From Thiocystis violacea (GTDB taxonomy: Bacteria > Pseudomonadota > Gammaproteobacteria > Chromatiales > Chromatiaceae): 64,000 nucleotides of DNA. Location: the NCBI RefSeq assembly GCF_016583575.1, contig NZ_NRRG01000032.1:1-64000 (forward strand). Direction: 5' to 3'. Positions 38,094 through 46,929 of this stretch are shown piece after piece (positions within the stretch are counted from its first letter, which is position 1; each line of letters opens with the position of its first letter). Below the pieces are notes generated by a model, which ran no database searches, was not told the DNA's origin, and saw only the letters and a list, made by a program, of their open reading frames with translations. Both the position numbers and the translations under genes were made by a program.

Positions 38094-39896
38094 TCATCCG
38101 ACTCGCAACGAGCTTGGATTGAGCGCCGGGAGCGCGGCCCAGCGCAGGCGCCCGGAGGCTTCACTTCGCTGCGGGAGTCTCGCGCCTCGCCCTACCTGCC
38201 GCATCAGATCGCGCTTCCAGCGCTGGAAATCGAGGGTTTCGCGGCCATAGATGCCGGCGTCCAATTGCCCCATGAGCCGACTCAGTGCCTTCGGATCCGC
38301 TCCGGGACGGACGGTCAGAATGTGCCGGGTGAGCACGGCTTGGGTGAATTCGCCCTTGAATGACCGACAGGCGCGGGACTCCTCCTCGAACCGATCGCGC
38401 CACTCATCCGGGGTGGCGGCCTGGTTGGCGTACCGTACGCAGCGCAGGAAACGGCTGCTCGCGGGCAGGGTCCGCCCCAGGAAACGGCGCGTCGCCGCCA
38501 ACAGCGCCGCTGGCCCAAGGCTCCTCGCATAGGGTCCCAGCCACTTCAGCGCGAATCCATGGCCGGCGCGCAAACCCTTGACCCCCAGCCCGAGCAGGTC
38601 GATCCCCAGGCTCAGTGGACGGCCGCGATAGAGGACGCCCACCCAATAGCCGGCGACCAGCAGCAACAGACCGGCTAGGGGAACCCAGAACTTGACCCAC
38701 TCGGAACTGGTTAAGGCCGCGACCGGGAACCCGAACGGGCCACCACCGCGCACGGTCAGCGTCTTGATCGGCAGACGGGCGACCTCGCGCACGCCCTGAT
38801 CGACATTCCACCAGGCGATGCTCATCTCCGGGAGGCTCAGTCGGCCGCCGACTTGCGGGACCAGGGTGTAGTACTCGGTTCGGGTGGCGCTCAGTTGTCG
38901 CCCGTCCGACGACAACTCGGTATTGGTGAGCGTCTGTTCGCGATAGACACGGAAATCCGGTCCATTCAGTTGCGCCTCCAGGCTCGGGAGCTGGACCGCG
39001 GTTCCACCGATGGCCGCGATTTCCAACGCCAGGGTCACCGGCTGGCCGGGCTCCAGGGTTCCTTCGCGGTCGAGGCTGGATTTCAGGGTCAGGGACTTCA
39101 GCGGCAGCCAGGGGCGCACCGAGGTCATGGATGGACGCACCTGGAGTCGGATGGGGCGCTCGGTGTGGGCCTCGTAGCCTTGGCCGAGACCCGAGCCGGC
39201 CAGGGTGCCGGTGACCTTGATCGGCGGCAGCTCCAGGTCGCCGGCCCGTAGCGGGACGACCGTCAGCACGAAGCTGTTGAGGATCTCGCGCTGGCCCTTG
39301 GTGGTCCGGGTACTGGTGCTCGGCCCCTGAAGGGTCTTCATGAGCGCATCACCCGACGCCGGTAACTCCAGGTTCGCCGTGCTCAGATTCTCGCGGCTGA
39401 CGACATCCAGCTTGAGAACCACCGGCTGTTGCAGGTAAGGATCCATCACCTCCAGCGACCATTCCATCCTCGGCGGCGCGACCTGGCTCGACTGGGCCGG
39501 CCCTTGCGCATAGCCCCCTGGCCAGTTGGGCTGGTAGCCAGGATATCCCTGGGGCCTCTGGCCAGGCATTCCTCCCGGCGCGGGCGGTGGCTGATAGGCC
39601 GGCGGCACGCCCTGGGCGTTCGTTGGGGGCAGCCGACGGTACTGGGGCGAATCCGGCCGGGGTTGTGGCGACTCGGGCGGTCGTGACGGCTGTCCGTAAT
39701 AGGGCTGTCCGTAATAAGGCGGCGCGTAATAGGGCTGGCCGTAGGGCGTGGCGTAAGGCTGCGCGCCGAGGGCACCGCTCGCCAGCAGCGGCACGATACC
39801 GAGGGCCAGGCGCCAGACCTTGGCGCGGAGCGCCTCCTTCTCGACGGACAAGGTCTCGACGGTCAGGGGATTCAAGGCGTCGCCTCCGCTTACCAT
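38094..39896 (-). CDS. batD: BatD-family protein (oxygen tolerance / BatD)
   Basis: 600 residues. After a hydrophobic signal-like stretch (LALGIVPLLASGALG, about 30-45) comes an unusual Tyr/Pro/Gln-rich region (about 46-140, repeats like YGQPYY). Beta-rich BatD domains follow (about 145-400: LDVVSRENLSTANLELPA), then a membrane helix (about 404-424) and a cytoplasmic helical tail. BatD proteins work with BatA-C and MoxR in envelope stress in other bacteria; the exact role is unknown. The ATG overlaps batC by 7 nt. The ~30 residues before the signal segment suggest that a later TTG may be the real start. Confidence 0.8.
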   Translation of the reverse strand: MVSGGDALNPLTVETLSVEKEALRAKVWRLALGIVPLLASGALGAQPYATPYGQPYYAPPYYGQPYYGQPSRPPESPQPRPDSPQYRRLPPTNAQGVPPAYQPPPAPGGMPGQRPQGYPGYQPNWPGGYAQGPAQSSQVAPPRMEWSLEVMDPYLQQPVVLKLDVVSRENLSTANLELPASGDALMKTLQGPSTSTRTTKGQREILNSFVLTVVPLRAGDLELPPIKVTGTLAGSGLGQGYEAHTERPIRLQVRPSMTSVRPWLPLKSLTLKSSLDREGTLEPGQPVTLALEIAAIGGTAVQLPSLEAQLNGPDFRVYREQTLTNTELSSDGRQLSATRTEYYTLVPQVGGRLSLPEMSIAWWNVDQGVREVARLPIKTLTVRGGGPFGFPVAALTSSEWVKFWVPLAGLLLLVAGYWVGVLYRGRPLSLGIDLLGLGVKGLRAGHGFALKWLGPYARSLGPAALLAATRRFLGRTLPASSRFLRCVRYANQAATPDEWRDRFEEESRACRSFKGEFTQAVLTRHILTVRPGADPKALSRLMGQLDAGIYGRETLDFQRWKRDLMRQVGRGARLPQRSEASGRLRWAALPALNPSSLRVG

Positions 39897-41665
39897 GGCC
39901 GTGTCTCCCGCCAGGCGCCGGTCGAGCCCTGCATCTGGCGCATTTCCTCGATCCGAAATTGATTGCGCATCAATAATGTGGGATCGCCCTGCACTTGTTT
40001 GAGCCGCTGTTCCATGGCGGCCATGCCAGGTCCGCCCATCAGGCTCAAGCCGTCCAGCGAGGGCATCTGCCCCTCTCGGGTCGCCGCCTCCCGATCCGAG
40101 CCGGGTTGAAGTCCGAGCTGGTCGAATTGTTCCACGGCCTCGGCTTGACGCTCGTCGAGCGATTCCGGTGGTGTCACGCCCCGACGATCGGCGCGTCCTC
40201 CGGAACGGCCGGCCTCCCTGGACTCGGGGCGCTCCCCGGTTCCTTGACCTTCCCGCTCGTCGCGCTGGTCCCGAGGCTCTTGCCCGCGCTCGCCTTCCTC
40301 GCCGGGCTCGCGCTCCGAGCGGCCGGGTTCCTCGGTCTTGCCTTCCTGATCGCCTGGATCAAGGCCGGATGCCTCGTCGAGCGTCTCCTCGCCGCCCCCG
40401 GCCTTTTCCTCGCCCGATTCCCCTAGCTCGGACTCGCGCCGGCCGCGCTCCTCGCCCTTGGATCCGGTCTCGTCCTTGCTCTGTCGAGGCTCGGATTCAT
40501 CGCCGCCCGGCTGGTCCTCGGGACGCGGCTCTTCACCGCGCGCCTCTTGCTCGGACGGCTCCCGGTCTCCTTCCGCGCGGTCCGGCTCGGATTCACGAGA
40601 ATCGGATCGCTCGCCCGCTTGCCGCTTATCCGTCTCCTCCCGATCGCCGCGCGACTGGTCGGTCTCATCGCCGGCGTTCCCACCAGCTTCCGAGGGCTTC
40701 CCGGTCTCGTCGCCTTCCTGCCCGGCGTTTTCCGACTCTCGACCGGCTCCGCGTTGGGCGCTGTCCTGCTCGCTTCCCTCGCCCTTGGCCGACGGTTCGG
40801 CACCCGCCTCGCCGGAGGCTTGCGCCTGCTCACCCGACCGCCCCGATGACTGGTCGCCCTTCTTTTTCCCGGACTCCGAACCGGACTCGCCCGATTCCTG
40901 GGGTTCGCCGTCCCCGGACTGACTCGGCTCGCTTTCCTTCTTCTCCTCCTTCTTCTGCTCGCTCTCCTGCTGTTGGCTGGATGGCTCCTTCTTCGATTGC
41001 TGCTCCTTGGATTTCTCCTGTTGGGATTTCTGTTCCTCGCTGGAGCTTTGTTGTGGCTCGGACTTCTGTTCCTGATCGGATGCCTCGTCCTGCTTCGACG
41101 GCTTATCCTGCGGCTTTTGTTGCTGTTCCTCCTCCTGGGCGGCCTTTTGGCGTTCGTTGCCGGTCTGCGTCTGCTCGCGCTCGGTCTCGCGATCCTGTTC
41201 CCCCTCCTCCTGCTTCTCCTCGGTCTGGTCGCGGAATTGTTCCTGCTCCAGCCGGGCCAGATTGGCGCGGGTCAGGGCGAGGTTGTAGGCGGCATCCTCA
41301 TGGGAGGGATTGGTGGCGAGGACCGACTCGTAGGCCTCGGCCGCGCCTGTGTAGTCGCCGAGCTTGAAACGGGCGTTGCCCAGGTTATAGCGGGCGGATT
41401 CGCCAAAGGGTCCGTCCTTGGCCTGGCCGAAGGCGCGCTCGGCTTTCTGGTATTGCCCGTCCCGGTAGAGAGCCACGCCCTGGCGGTAGGGATCGGCGAA
41501 GGCTTTGGCGGCCCCCGCGTAGTCACCCTCGCGATAACTGTCGTAGGCCATTTGCTCATCCGTGCGGAGCCAGTCCGCCTCGGACGGTGCCGCCGGAGCC
41601 AGGAGCAGCGCGGCGAGCCAGGCCAGCCCCAGCGGATGGATCATCGCATCAATCGGTCGCCTCAT
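39890..41665 (-). CDS. batC: BatC/BatE-type TPR protein with a very long charged low-complexity linker
   Basis: 591 residues. A signal peptide (about 1-30) is followed by three TPR-like units (about 40-136, including ARYNLGNARFKLGDYTGAAEAYESVL). A ~358-residue stretch (about 139-496) is composed almost only of E, Q, S, K, D, G, R, P, with no hydrophobic core. The conserved C-terminal part contains GDPTLLMRNQFRIEE. The linker is exceptionally long for a BatC protein. ATGA overlap with batB upstream. Confidence 0.82.
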   Translation of the reverse strand: MRRPIDAMIHPLGLAWLAALLLAPAAPSEADWLRTDEQMAYDSYREGDYAGAAKAFADPYRQGVALYRDGQYQKAERAFGQAKDGPFGESARYNLGNARFKLGDYTGAAEAYESVLATNPSHEDAAYNLALTRANLARLEQEQFRDQTEEKQEEGEQDRETEREQTQTGNERQKAAQEEEQQQKPQDKPSKQDEASDQEQKSEPQQSSSEEQKSQQEKSKEQQSKKEPSSQQQESEQKKEEKKESEPSQSGDGEPQESGESGSESGKKKGDQSSGRSGEQAQASGEAGAEPSAKGEGSEQDSAQRGAGRESENAGQEGDETGKPSEAGGNAGDETDQSRGDREETDKRQAGERSDSRESEPDRAEGDREPSEQEARGEEPRPEDQPGGDESEPRQSKDETGSKGEERGRRESELGESGEEKAGGGEETLDEASGLDPGDQEGKTEEPGRSEREPGEEGERGQEPRDQRDEREGQGTGERPESREAGRSGGRADRRGVTPPESLDERQAEAVEQFDQLGLQPGSDREAATREGQMPSLDGLSLMGGPGMAAMEQRLKQVQGDPTLLMRNQFRIEEMRQMQGSTGAWRETRPW

Positions 41666-42747
41666 GGCCGCGTACCTCCAGTTCCCTGGTCGGTCGGCCG
41701 ACGGCGAACCGAGCGCCGCGAAAGCCCCCGGAACTGGGGCAACAGCAGGCCCGCCACCAAGAGCACCGGCAACCAGTAACGTTCATTCCAGATTCGCGTG
41801 CGCGCGTCGCTGGCCTCCGGGGGGAGGCGGCTGACCGTCGCCGCCGCCAGGATGGCGTTGGTGTCCGAGTCGCGGTAATCGGCGCGGAGATAGAGCCCGC
41901 CGCCGGCCTTGGCCAAGCCCTCCAGCAGGGGTTCGTTCAGGATCGAACGCACGGGTTTACGGTCGGGATCGGCGGGATCCACGACCACGCCGCCTTGCGG
42001 CGCCGGCACCGTGGCGCCATCCGTCGATCCGATCCCGAGCGTGTGCACGCGAATACCCCGCTCGGCGAGCCGCGACACCTGATCGAGCAGGCGCGGCTCG
42101 TCGAAGTCGCCGTCGCTGATCAGTAGGATGGCGCGGGCGCTGTCCTCCGGCAGTCCCGCGAGCAGGTTCTCGGCGCGCGCGAGGGCGCGCGTGAGACTGC
42201 TGCCCTGAAGACCGGGGCTGGCCAGATCGGCCGATAGGGCGGGCAGGGTATTGAGAATGCTGTTGGTGTCCTCGGTGATGGGCGAGAGGACGTGCGGAAC
42301 CGTGGCGAATACGATCAGCCCCAGACGCACCTGACGGTTCCTCAGGATCAGATCCTGCAACTCTTGGCGCGCGCGGCCGAGCCGGCTCGGACTGGCGTCC
42401 TCCGCCAGCATGGAGCGCGAGACATCCAGCAGCACCAGGAGATTGTTGCCGGGATGGAACAGACGCAGGTCGCTGTAGCTCCAGCGAGGCCCCGCCATGG
42501 CCGTCAACAGGAGCGTCCAGAGCAGACTCCAGCGCAGGAAGCGGCCCCAGCGCTCGGTCGTGCGCAAATCGCGCGTCCCGGTCAGATAGGGCAGCAGATG
42601 CGGATCCGCGTAGCGATGGATGGGTCCGCGCGCGGCCCGCGCGGCGCTGCGCATGAGCCAGACGGCCACCGGAAGAATGGCCAGCAGTCCAAGGAACCAC
42701 AGGGGTTGAGCGAAATGAAAACCTGGGTCAGTCACTGGCGAGCCCAC
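41662..42747 (-). CDS. batB: BatB-type von Willebrand factor A membrane protein
   Basis: 361 residues. Two N-terminal membrane helices and one C-terminal helix flank a VWA domain with MIDAS LLDVSRSM (DxSxS) near residue 95 and LISDGDFDEP further on. The start is GTG 42747, overlapping batA by 20 nt; a second GTG five codons on is possible. Members are thought to scaffold envelope or metalloprotein assembly with a MoxR AAA+ ATPase. Confidence 0.85.
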   Translation of the reverse strand: MGSPVTDPGFHFAQPLWFLGLLAILPVAVWLMRSAARAARGPIHRYADPHLLPYLTGTRDLRTTERWGRFLRWSLLWTLLLTAMAGPRWSYSDLRLFHPGNNLLVLLDVSRSMLAEDASPSRLGRARQELQDLILRNRQVRLGLIVFATVPHVLSPITEDTNSILNTLPALSADLASPGLQGSSLTRALARAENLLAGLPEDSARAILLISDGDFDEPRLLDQVSRLAERGIRVHTLGIGSTDGATVPAPQGGVVVDPADPDRKPVRSILNEPLLEGLAKAGGGLYLRADYRDSDTNAILAAATVSRLPPEASDARTRIWNERYWLPVLLVAGLLLPQFRGLSRRSVRRRPTDQGTGGTRP

Positions 42748-43768
42748 GAAGAAAACGTTTACGACCCTCGGGGAACAACCCCAGACCGAGCAGGGCCAAG
42801 AGGGCCAGACCTAGTGGCCAGCGATAGAGTGGACGCGGCAGGAGGGCGGTCCGGGCCTGCGCCTCGGTCTTTTCGAGCTGGCCGATGCGGGTGGAGATCT
42901 CTTCCAGGGCACGGGTGTCGGTGGCCCGGAAGTAGCCTCCGCCGGTCAGGTTGGCCATCTCTTGGAGCGTTTCCTCGTCCATGGTGAGATCGTCGCGGTA
43001 ACGCACGCGGCCCTCCTCAAGAATCGGGATGCTCTTTTGCTTGCTGCCGACGCCGATGACATAGATGCGTGTCCCCGTCATCCGCGCCAGCATCGCCGCC
43101 TCCTTGGGCGCGAAACTGCCGGCGTTGTTGTCGCCGTCCGCGATCACGATCATGACGCGCGAGCCCTCCGGGCGCTCGCGCAGCTTACCCGCCCCGAGCG
43201 CGATGGCGTCGCCGAGCGCGGTGGCCGGCCCGGCGATGCTCGGCAGCACGCCATCGAGCAACTGGCGCACGGCGTACCGGTCCAGACTGAGCGGCGAGAG
43301 CACGAAGGCCTGGCTGCCGAAGAGGATGAGCCCGACCCGGTCACCCTCGCGAGTGTCGATAAAGCGCCCCATGACGCCCTTGACGACCGCCATGCGGTTG
43401 ACCTGGCGGCCCTCGACCGTGAAATCGAGCGCCTCCATCGAGTGCGAGGCATCCACCGCGATCATGAGATCGTATCCGGGCGTGCTGACCTCGGTATAGG
43501 GCGTGAGCCATTGGGGCCGCATCAGCGCCAGGACCAGCGCCACCCACAGCAGATAGAGCAGCGCGCGATGCAGCCAGCCGGTGAGCTGGAGTCGCGGGCG
43601 CCGGACGCTGAAGGCGGCCTTGAGATCGTTCAGACGGGGATGCAGCAGGGTCTGGTGCTGTCCTTCGAGGCTTTCCTCGACCTGGAGTCGGGGGTCCGGC
43701 CACAGATAAGGCAACAGCCATGGCAGGGGCAGGAGGAGCGCTGCCCAGGGCCAGTGAAACTCAAACAT
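42728..43768 (-). CDS. batA: BatA-type von Willebrand factor A membrane protein
   Basis: 346 residues. The N-terminal helix pair (FHWPWAALLLPLPWLLPYLW and LLYLLWVALVLALM) is followed by a VWA domain with intact MIDAS AVDASHSM near residue 92 and IVIADGDNNAGSF, then a C-terminal helix (about 315-335). ATG start. It overlaps DUF4381 by 8 nt upstream and batB by 20 nt downstream. Confidence 0.87.
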   Translation of the reverse strand: MFEFHWPWAALLLPLPWLLPYLWPDPRLQVEESLEGQHQTLLHPRLNDLKAAFSVRRPRLQLTGWLHRALLYLLWVALVLALMRPQWLTPYTEVSTPGYDLMIAVDASHSMEALDFTVEGRQVNRMAVVKGVMGRFIDTREGDRVGLILFGSQAFVLSPLSLDRYAVRQLLDGVLPSIAGPATALGDAIALGAGKLRERPEGSRVMIVIADGDNNAGSFAPKEAAMLARMTGTRIYVIGVGSKQKSIPILEEGRVRYRDDLTMDEETLQEMANLTGGGYFRATDTRALEEISTRIGQLEKTEAQARTALLPRPLYRWPLGLALLALLGLGLFPEGRKRFLRGLASD

Positions 43769-44342
43769 CGCCGGTCACTCCCCGCGAGGTCGACGTCAGG
43801 CGCCAGGGACGCCAGGGGCGCGCCCCTGGTTCGCGCGCGCTCACCCAGGCCTCGGCCGCTCGGATCAGGATCTGGATATCTCCGGCGACCCCGCTGGGCG
43901 GGGCATAGGGCGCCACCAGCAGCAGCCGACCGTGTTCATGCCAGGGAAAGCCATTCGGATCATGGGCCGAGAGCCAGTCGAGCCAGGCCGAACCGGTCAA
44001 ACCGGCGCAGGCGGCGCGACCGAGTCGGGCCATGGCGATGCGCCGCAGCAGCTCGGAGAGTTCGCCAAGCGTCGTCTTGACATCCTGACCCGCGCGGGCA
44101 CGTCGCCCCAGATCACGCAGCGCCGACGCCGCGTCCCAGCGCCAGGTGCCCAGGGTGAGGCCCGGAATGGGGATGCGCAGACTGAGCGGGGCACGCCAGC
44201 GCCAGACCAGGTAGCCGATCAGTATCAGTGCCAATAGCAACAGCCACCAGCCCGGAGCGGGCGGCCACCAGGGGATCGGCGGTATGTCCCGGATATCCCG
44301 GAGCGTCTGAACCGGCTGAAGAGGGGTGAGAATAGGATCCAT
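43761..44342 (-). CDS. DUF4381 family membrane protein
   Basis: 193 residues. A leading proline-rich cytosol/periplasm segment contains IPPIPWWPPAPGWW, a motif found in DUF4381 proteins. It is followed by one membrane helix (about 33-48) and a helical domain (LRDLGRRARAGQDVKTTLGELSELLRRIAM). It always lies between DUF58 and batA in moxR operons; no function is known. Start and stop overlap both neighbours (1 nt with DUF58, 8 nt with batA). Confidence 0.82.
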   Translation of the reverse strand: MDPILTPLQPVQTLRDIRDIPPIPWWPPAPGWWLLLLALILIGYLVWRWRAPLSLRIPIPGLTLGTWRWDAASALRDLGRRARAGQDVKTTLGELSELLRRIAMARLGRAACAGLTGSAWLDWLSAHDPNGFPWHEHGRLLLVAPYAPPSGVAGDIQILIRAAEAWVSAREPGARPWRPWRLTSTSRGVTGDV

Positions 44343-45259
44343 CAGATGGTCCGCGAGCGCGCGCGCTGTTCGAGGTTACGGATCAGGGTCAGGTGGATCT
44401 CGGTGTCCGTGCGCACCGGTAGCATCACGATACGCAGCCGATGCGCCATCGCCTGGAGACGTTCGCGTCGCTCTTCCCAGGCTTGGCGATAGAGCCGGGC
44501 GGCCTGGGGATCATCCGTGTCGATCTCGATCAAGGCGCCATCGGTTCCGGTAAAGGTGGTCACGCCCATCGCCGGGATCTCCCAGTCCGCCGGGTCGTCG
44601 GTGGGAACCAGCGCGACGGTGTTGCGCTGACAGAGATCGCCCAGCACTGGCTCCAAATCCAGGGCGTCCCGATTGAGATCCGCGATCACGAACACCAGCG
44701 AGCCATTCGGCAGGCCCGAGGTCGCGCGTCGCAGGGCACCGCTCAGATAATCGATGGAGGGAGATCGCTCGGTTCCGGCTTCGGTCAAGGTCCGCAACAC
44801 CTGCCAGAGCGCGCGGCTCCCGCGCGAGGGACGAAAGTGCCGCGGACCGGTCGCTGAATCACCGAACACGAGCCCGCCAACCCGATCGTTGAGTCGGGTC
44901 GCGGCCCAGCCGATGAGCGCCGCCGCGCGCGCCGCCTGGACCGATTTGAAGGTTCCGCGGGTACCGAAGCTCATGTGCGGCCCCTTGTCGACGCAGAGCA
45001 CAACCGAACGCTCGCGCTCCTCGCGGAAGATCTTCATGTGCGGTTCGTTGGTGCGGGCCGTGACCTTCCAGTCCATGTAGCGGATGTCATCGCCCTCGCG
45101 GTACTCGCGCACCTCCTCGAAGTTGATTCCCGCGCCGCGAAAAACCGAGGCATAGAGCCCGGCGAAGGCCGAGTTGACCAGATGATGCGACGGCAGCCCC
45201 AGGGTATGGGCCTGGTGGCGCAGCTCCAGCAAGTCATCGAGTCGGGGGTAGAGGCTCAT
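44342..45259 (-). CDS. DUF58 (VWA-like) protein of the MoxR-Bat operon
   Basis: 305 residues from the ATG at 45259 (MSLYPRLDDLLELRHQA, the family start; the frame is open to 45397). The DUF58 core REYREGDDIRYMDWKVTAR…KIFREERERSVVLCVD is intact. These proteins are presumed substrates or partners of MoxR chaperone ATPases. The stop overlaps the DUF4381 start by one base. It normally follows moxR directly; here about 0.7 kb of foreign sequence intervenes. Confidence 0.87.
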   Translation of the reverse strand: MSLYPRLDDLLELRHQAHTLGLPSHHLVNSAFAGLYASVFRGAGINFEEVREYREGDDIRYMDWKVTARTNEPHMKIFREERERSVVLCVDKGPHMSFGTRGTFKSVQAARAAALIGWAATRLNDRVGGLVFGDSATGPRHFRPSRGSRALWQVLRTLTEAGTERSPSIDYLSGALRRATSGLPNGSLVFVIADLNRDALDLEPVLGDLCQRNTVALVPTDDPADWEIPAMGVTTFTGTDGALIEIDTDDPQAARLYRQAWEERRERLQAMAHRLRIVMLPVRTDTEIHLTLIRNLEQRARSRTI

Positions 45260-45352
45260 GATTGAATGAAGTTGTCCGTTGGATTTTACGGCCTTGACCA
45301 TCGTTTCGGCCATCGGCGACGCTGAGGGACGATCCCGGAGGCGGTCGATGCT

Positions 45353-45536
45353 AAGGTGATTTCCAGGAAACCTCGTGCCCGCGATCCGCCTGGTCATAGA
45401 CAGGATTAACAGGATTTCGCAGGATTGACAGGATTTGTAAAGCTCTGTTTCTAATCCTGTAAATCTTGAGGAATCCTGTTAATCCTGTCCGGTTCCGGAG
45501 CTTTCGGCCGGGTACGGACTTTCCTGGAAATCGCCT
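45353..45536. repeat. Dispersed palindromic repeat, copy A (184 bp)
   Basis: It begins GGTGATTTCCAGGAAACC and ends GGACTTTCCTGGAAATCGCCT. The interior holds several CAGGATTAACAGGATT-type blocks and their complements (AATCCTGTTAATCCTGTCC). Ends and interior recur, inverted, at 49761-49923 and in part at 60822-60887. Confidence 0.7.
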
Positions 45537-45641
45537 GAGTGGCCGGAACGACGATCGACGCCGCCCAGCGCGCGGCAGGGCCTTGAATGCCATCAACCAC
45601 GCCGACCGCGCTGGGTCGGCTCCCGAGCGACGTTTTAATCC

Positions 45642-45884
45642 ATGCAGCAAACGCGATTTGAATCAATGATTGAGTCGGCGATGAATGTGGCCATAGGCTA
45701 CTTCGTTGCTTTTGCATCACAACTGGTCATCTTCCCATGGTTCGGGATTGATATACCGATCAGCTCGAATCTTGCCATTGGGGCCTGGTTCACGGCGATC
45801 AGCCTTGCCCGAAGTTACATCATTCGCCGCTGGTTCAACGCAAGATTACATAAGGCGGCGCAACAGTTGGCGGGCACGGCCTAA
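45642..45884 (+). CDS. Small membrane protein, DUF7220-like, phage/plasmid type
   Basis: 80 residues with two membrane segments: NVAIGYFVAFASQLVIFPWFG and NLAIGAWFTAISLARSYIIRR, then WFNARLHK. This pattern is common in small proteins of prophages and plasmids (ESxxNVxxGYxxAxxxQxxxFPxFGI). It lies on the plus strand between the minus-strand moxR and DUF58 genes, so it is an insertion into the operon. Function unknown. Confidence 0.7.
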   Translation: MQQTRFESMIESAMNVAIGYFVAFASQLVIFPWFGIDIPISSNLAIGAWFTAISLARSYIIRRWFNARLHKAAQQLAGTA

Positions 45885-45972
45885 GGTGAATCGGACGGCG
45901 TGTCCCGTTGCGGATCCCGAGAGATGCCAGGTTCATCCGTGCTCGACGGAACCGATCCAATGTCACTCACCA

Positions 45973-46929
45973 TCAAGGAATCGCCACCAAACTCAACAGG
46001 CGCTTGATGAAGGCATCCGTCGTAACCCCCTCGGCCTCGGCCTCGAAGGTGAGCAGGAGTCGGTGGCGCAGGATCTCGGGCGCGACGGACTGGATGTGAT
46101 GCGGGGCGACGAAGGTCTCGCCGTCGAGCCAGGCGCGGGCGCGGGCGCAGCGGGCGAGCGCGATACTGGCGCGCGGGGAGGCGCCGAAACGGCACCAGCG
46201 GCCCAGATCCTTGTCGTAGAGCTTCGGCTGGCGAGTCGCCTGCACCAGATCGACGATGTAGTGGTGCAGCTTGGGATCCAGGTAGAGATTGGCCACGTCG
46301 CGACGCATCGCGAACAGCTCGGCCTGGGTCAGGCGCTTGGCCGGAGGCGTGTAGCTGTGCTGCTGTTGCTGGCTGTCCAGCTCAAGAATCCTCAGCTCTT
46401 CATCGCGCGTCGGATAAGTCACCACGGCCTGCATCAGGAAGCGGTCGAGCTGGGCCTCGGGCAGGTGGTAGGTGCCCTCCTGCTCCACCGGATTCTGGGT
46501 CGCCAGCACCATGAAGAGCGAGGGCAGCGGATAGGTCCTCTGCCCGACCGTGATCTGATGCTCCGCCATGGCCTCCAGCAGGGCCGACTGCACCTTGGCC
46601 GGGGCGCGGTTGACCTCGTCGGCGAGCAGCAGGTTGTGGAACAGCGGTCCCTGGCGAAACTCGAACTCGCCCTTTTCGTGCCGGTAAATATCGGTGCCGA
46701 TCAGGTCCGATGGCAGCAGGTCGGGGGTGAACTGGATGCGATGGAAGTCGCCTTCGAGCGACTCGGCCAACGCCTTGACGGCGGTGGTCTTGGCCAGCCC
46801 CGGCATGCCCTCGACCAACAGATGACCATCGCTCAGCAGACAGACGAGCATGCTGTCGATGAAGGGTTGCTGGCCAATGATGCGAGAGGCGATGTGTTCG
46901 CGAACGGCATTGAGATCGGTGGGCGTCAT
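45973..46929 (-). CDS. MoxR-family AAA+ ATPase
   Basis: 318 residues. Walker A VEGMPGLAKTT (40-49), Walker B LLADEVNRAP (101-110), sensor 1 FMVLATQNPVEQEGTYHLPEAQLDRF and a C-terminal lid with GASPRASIAL. MoxR ATPases act as chaperones with VWA proteins such as DUF58 and BatA/B. It is first of the set on the minus strand, but separated from DUF58 by the small membrane gene and repeat copy A. Confidence 0.92.
   Translation of the reverse strand: MTPTDLNAVREHIASRIIGQQPFIDSMLVCLLSDGHLLVEGMPGLAKTTAVKALAESLEGDFHRIQFTPDLLPSDLIGTDIYRHEKGEFEFRQGPLFHNLLLADEVNRAPAKVQSALLEAMAEHQITVGQRTYPLPSLFMVLATQNPVEQEGTYHLPEAQLDRFLMQAVVTYPTRDEELRILELDSQQQQHSYTPPAKRLTQAELFAMRRDVANLYLDPKLHHYIVDLVQATRQPKLYDKDLGRWCRFGASPRASIALARCARARAWLDGETFVAPHHIQSVAPEILRHRLLLTFEAEAEGVTTDAFIKRLLSLVAIP

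Noticed and set aside
40168-41367. Plus-strand ORF of 399 residues over batC
   Set aside because: It is a by-product of the low-complexity linker of batC and is Arg/Pro-rich throughout.
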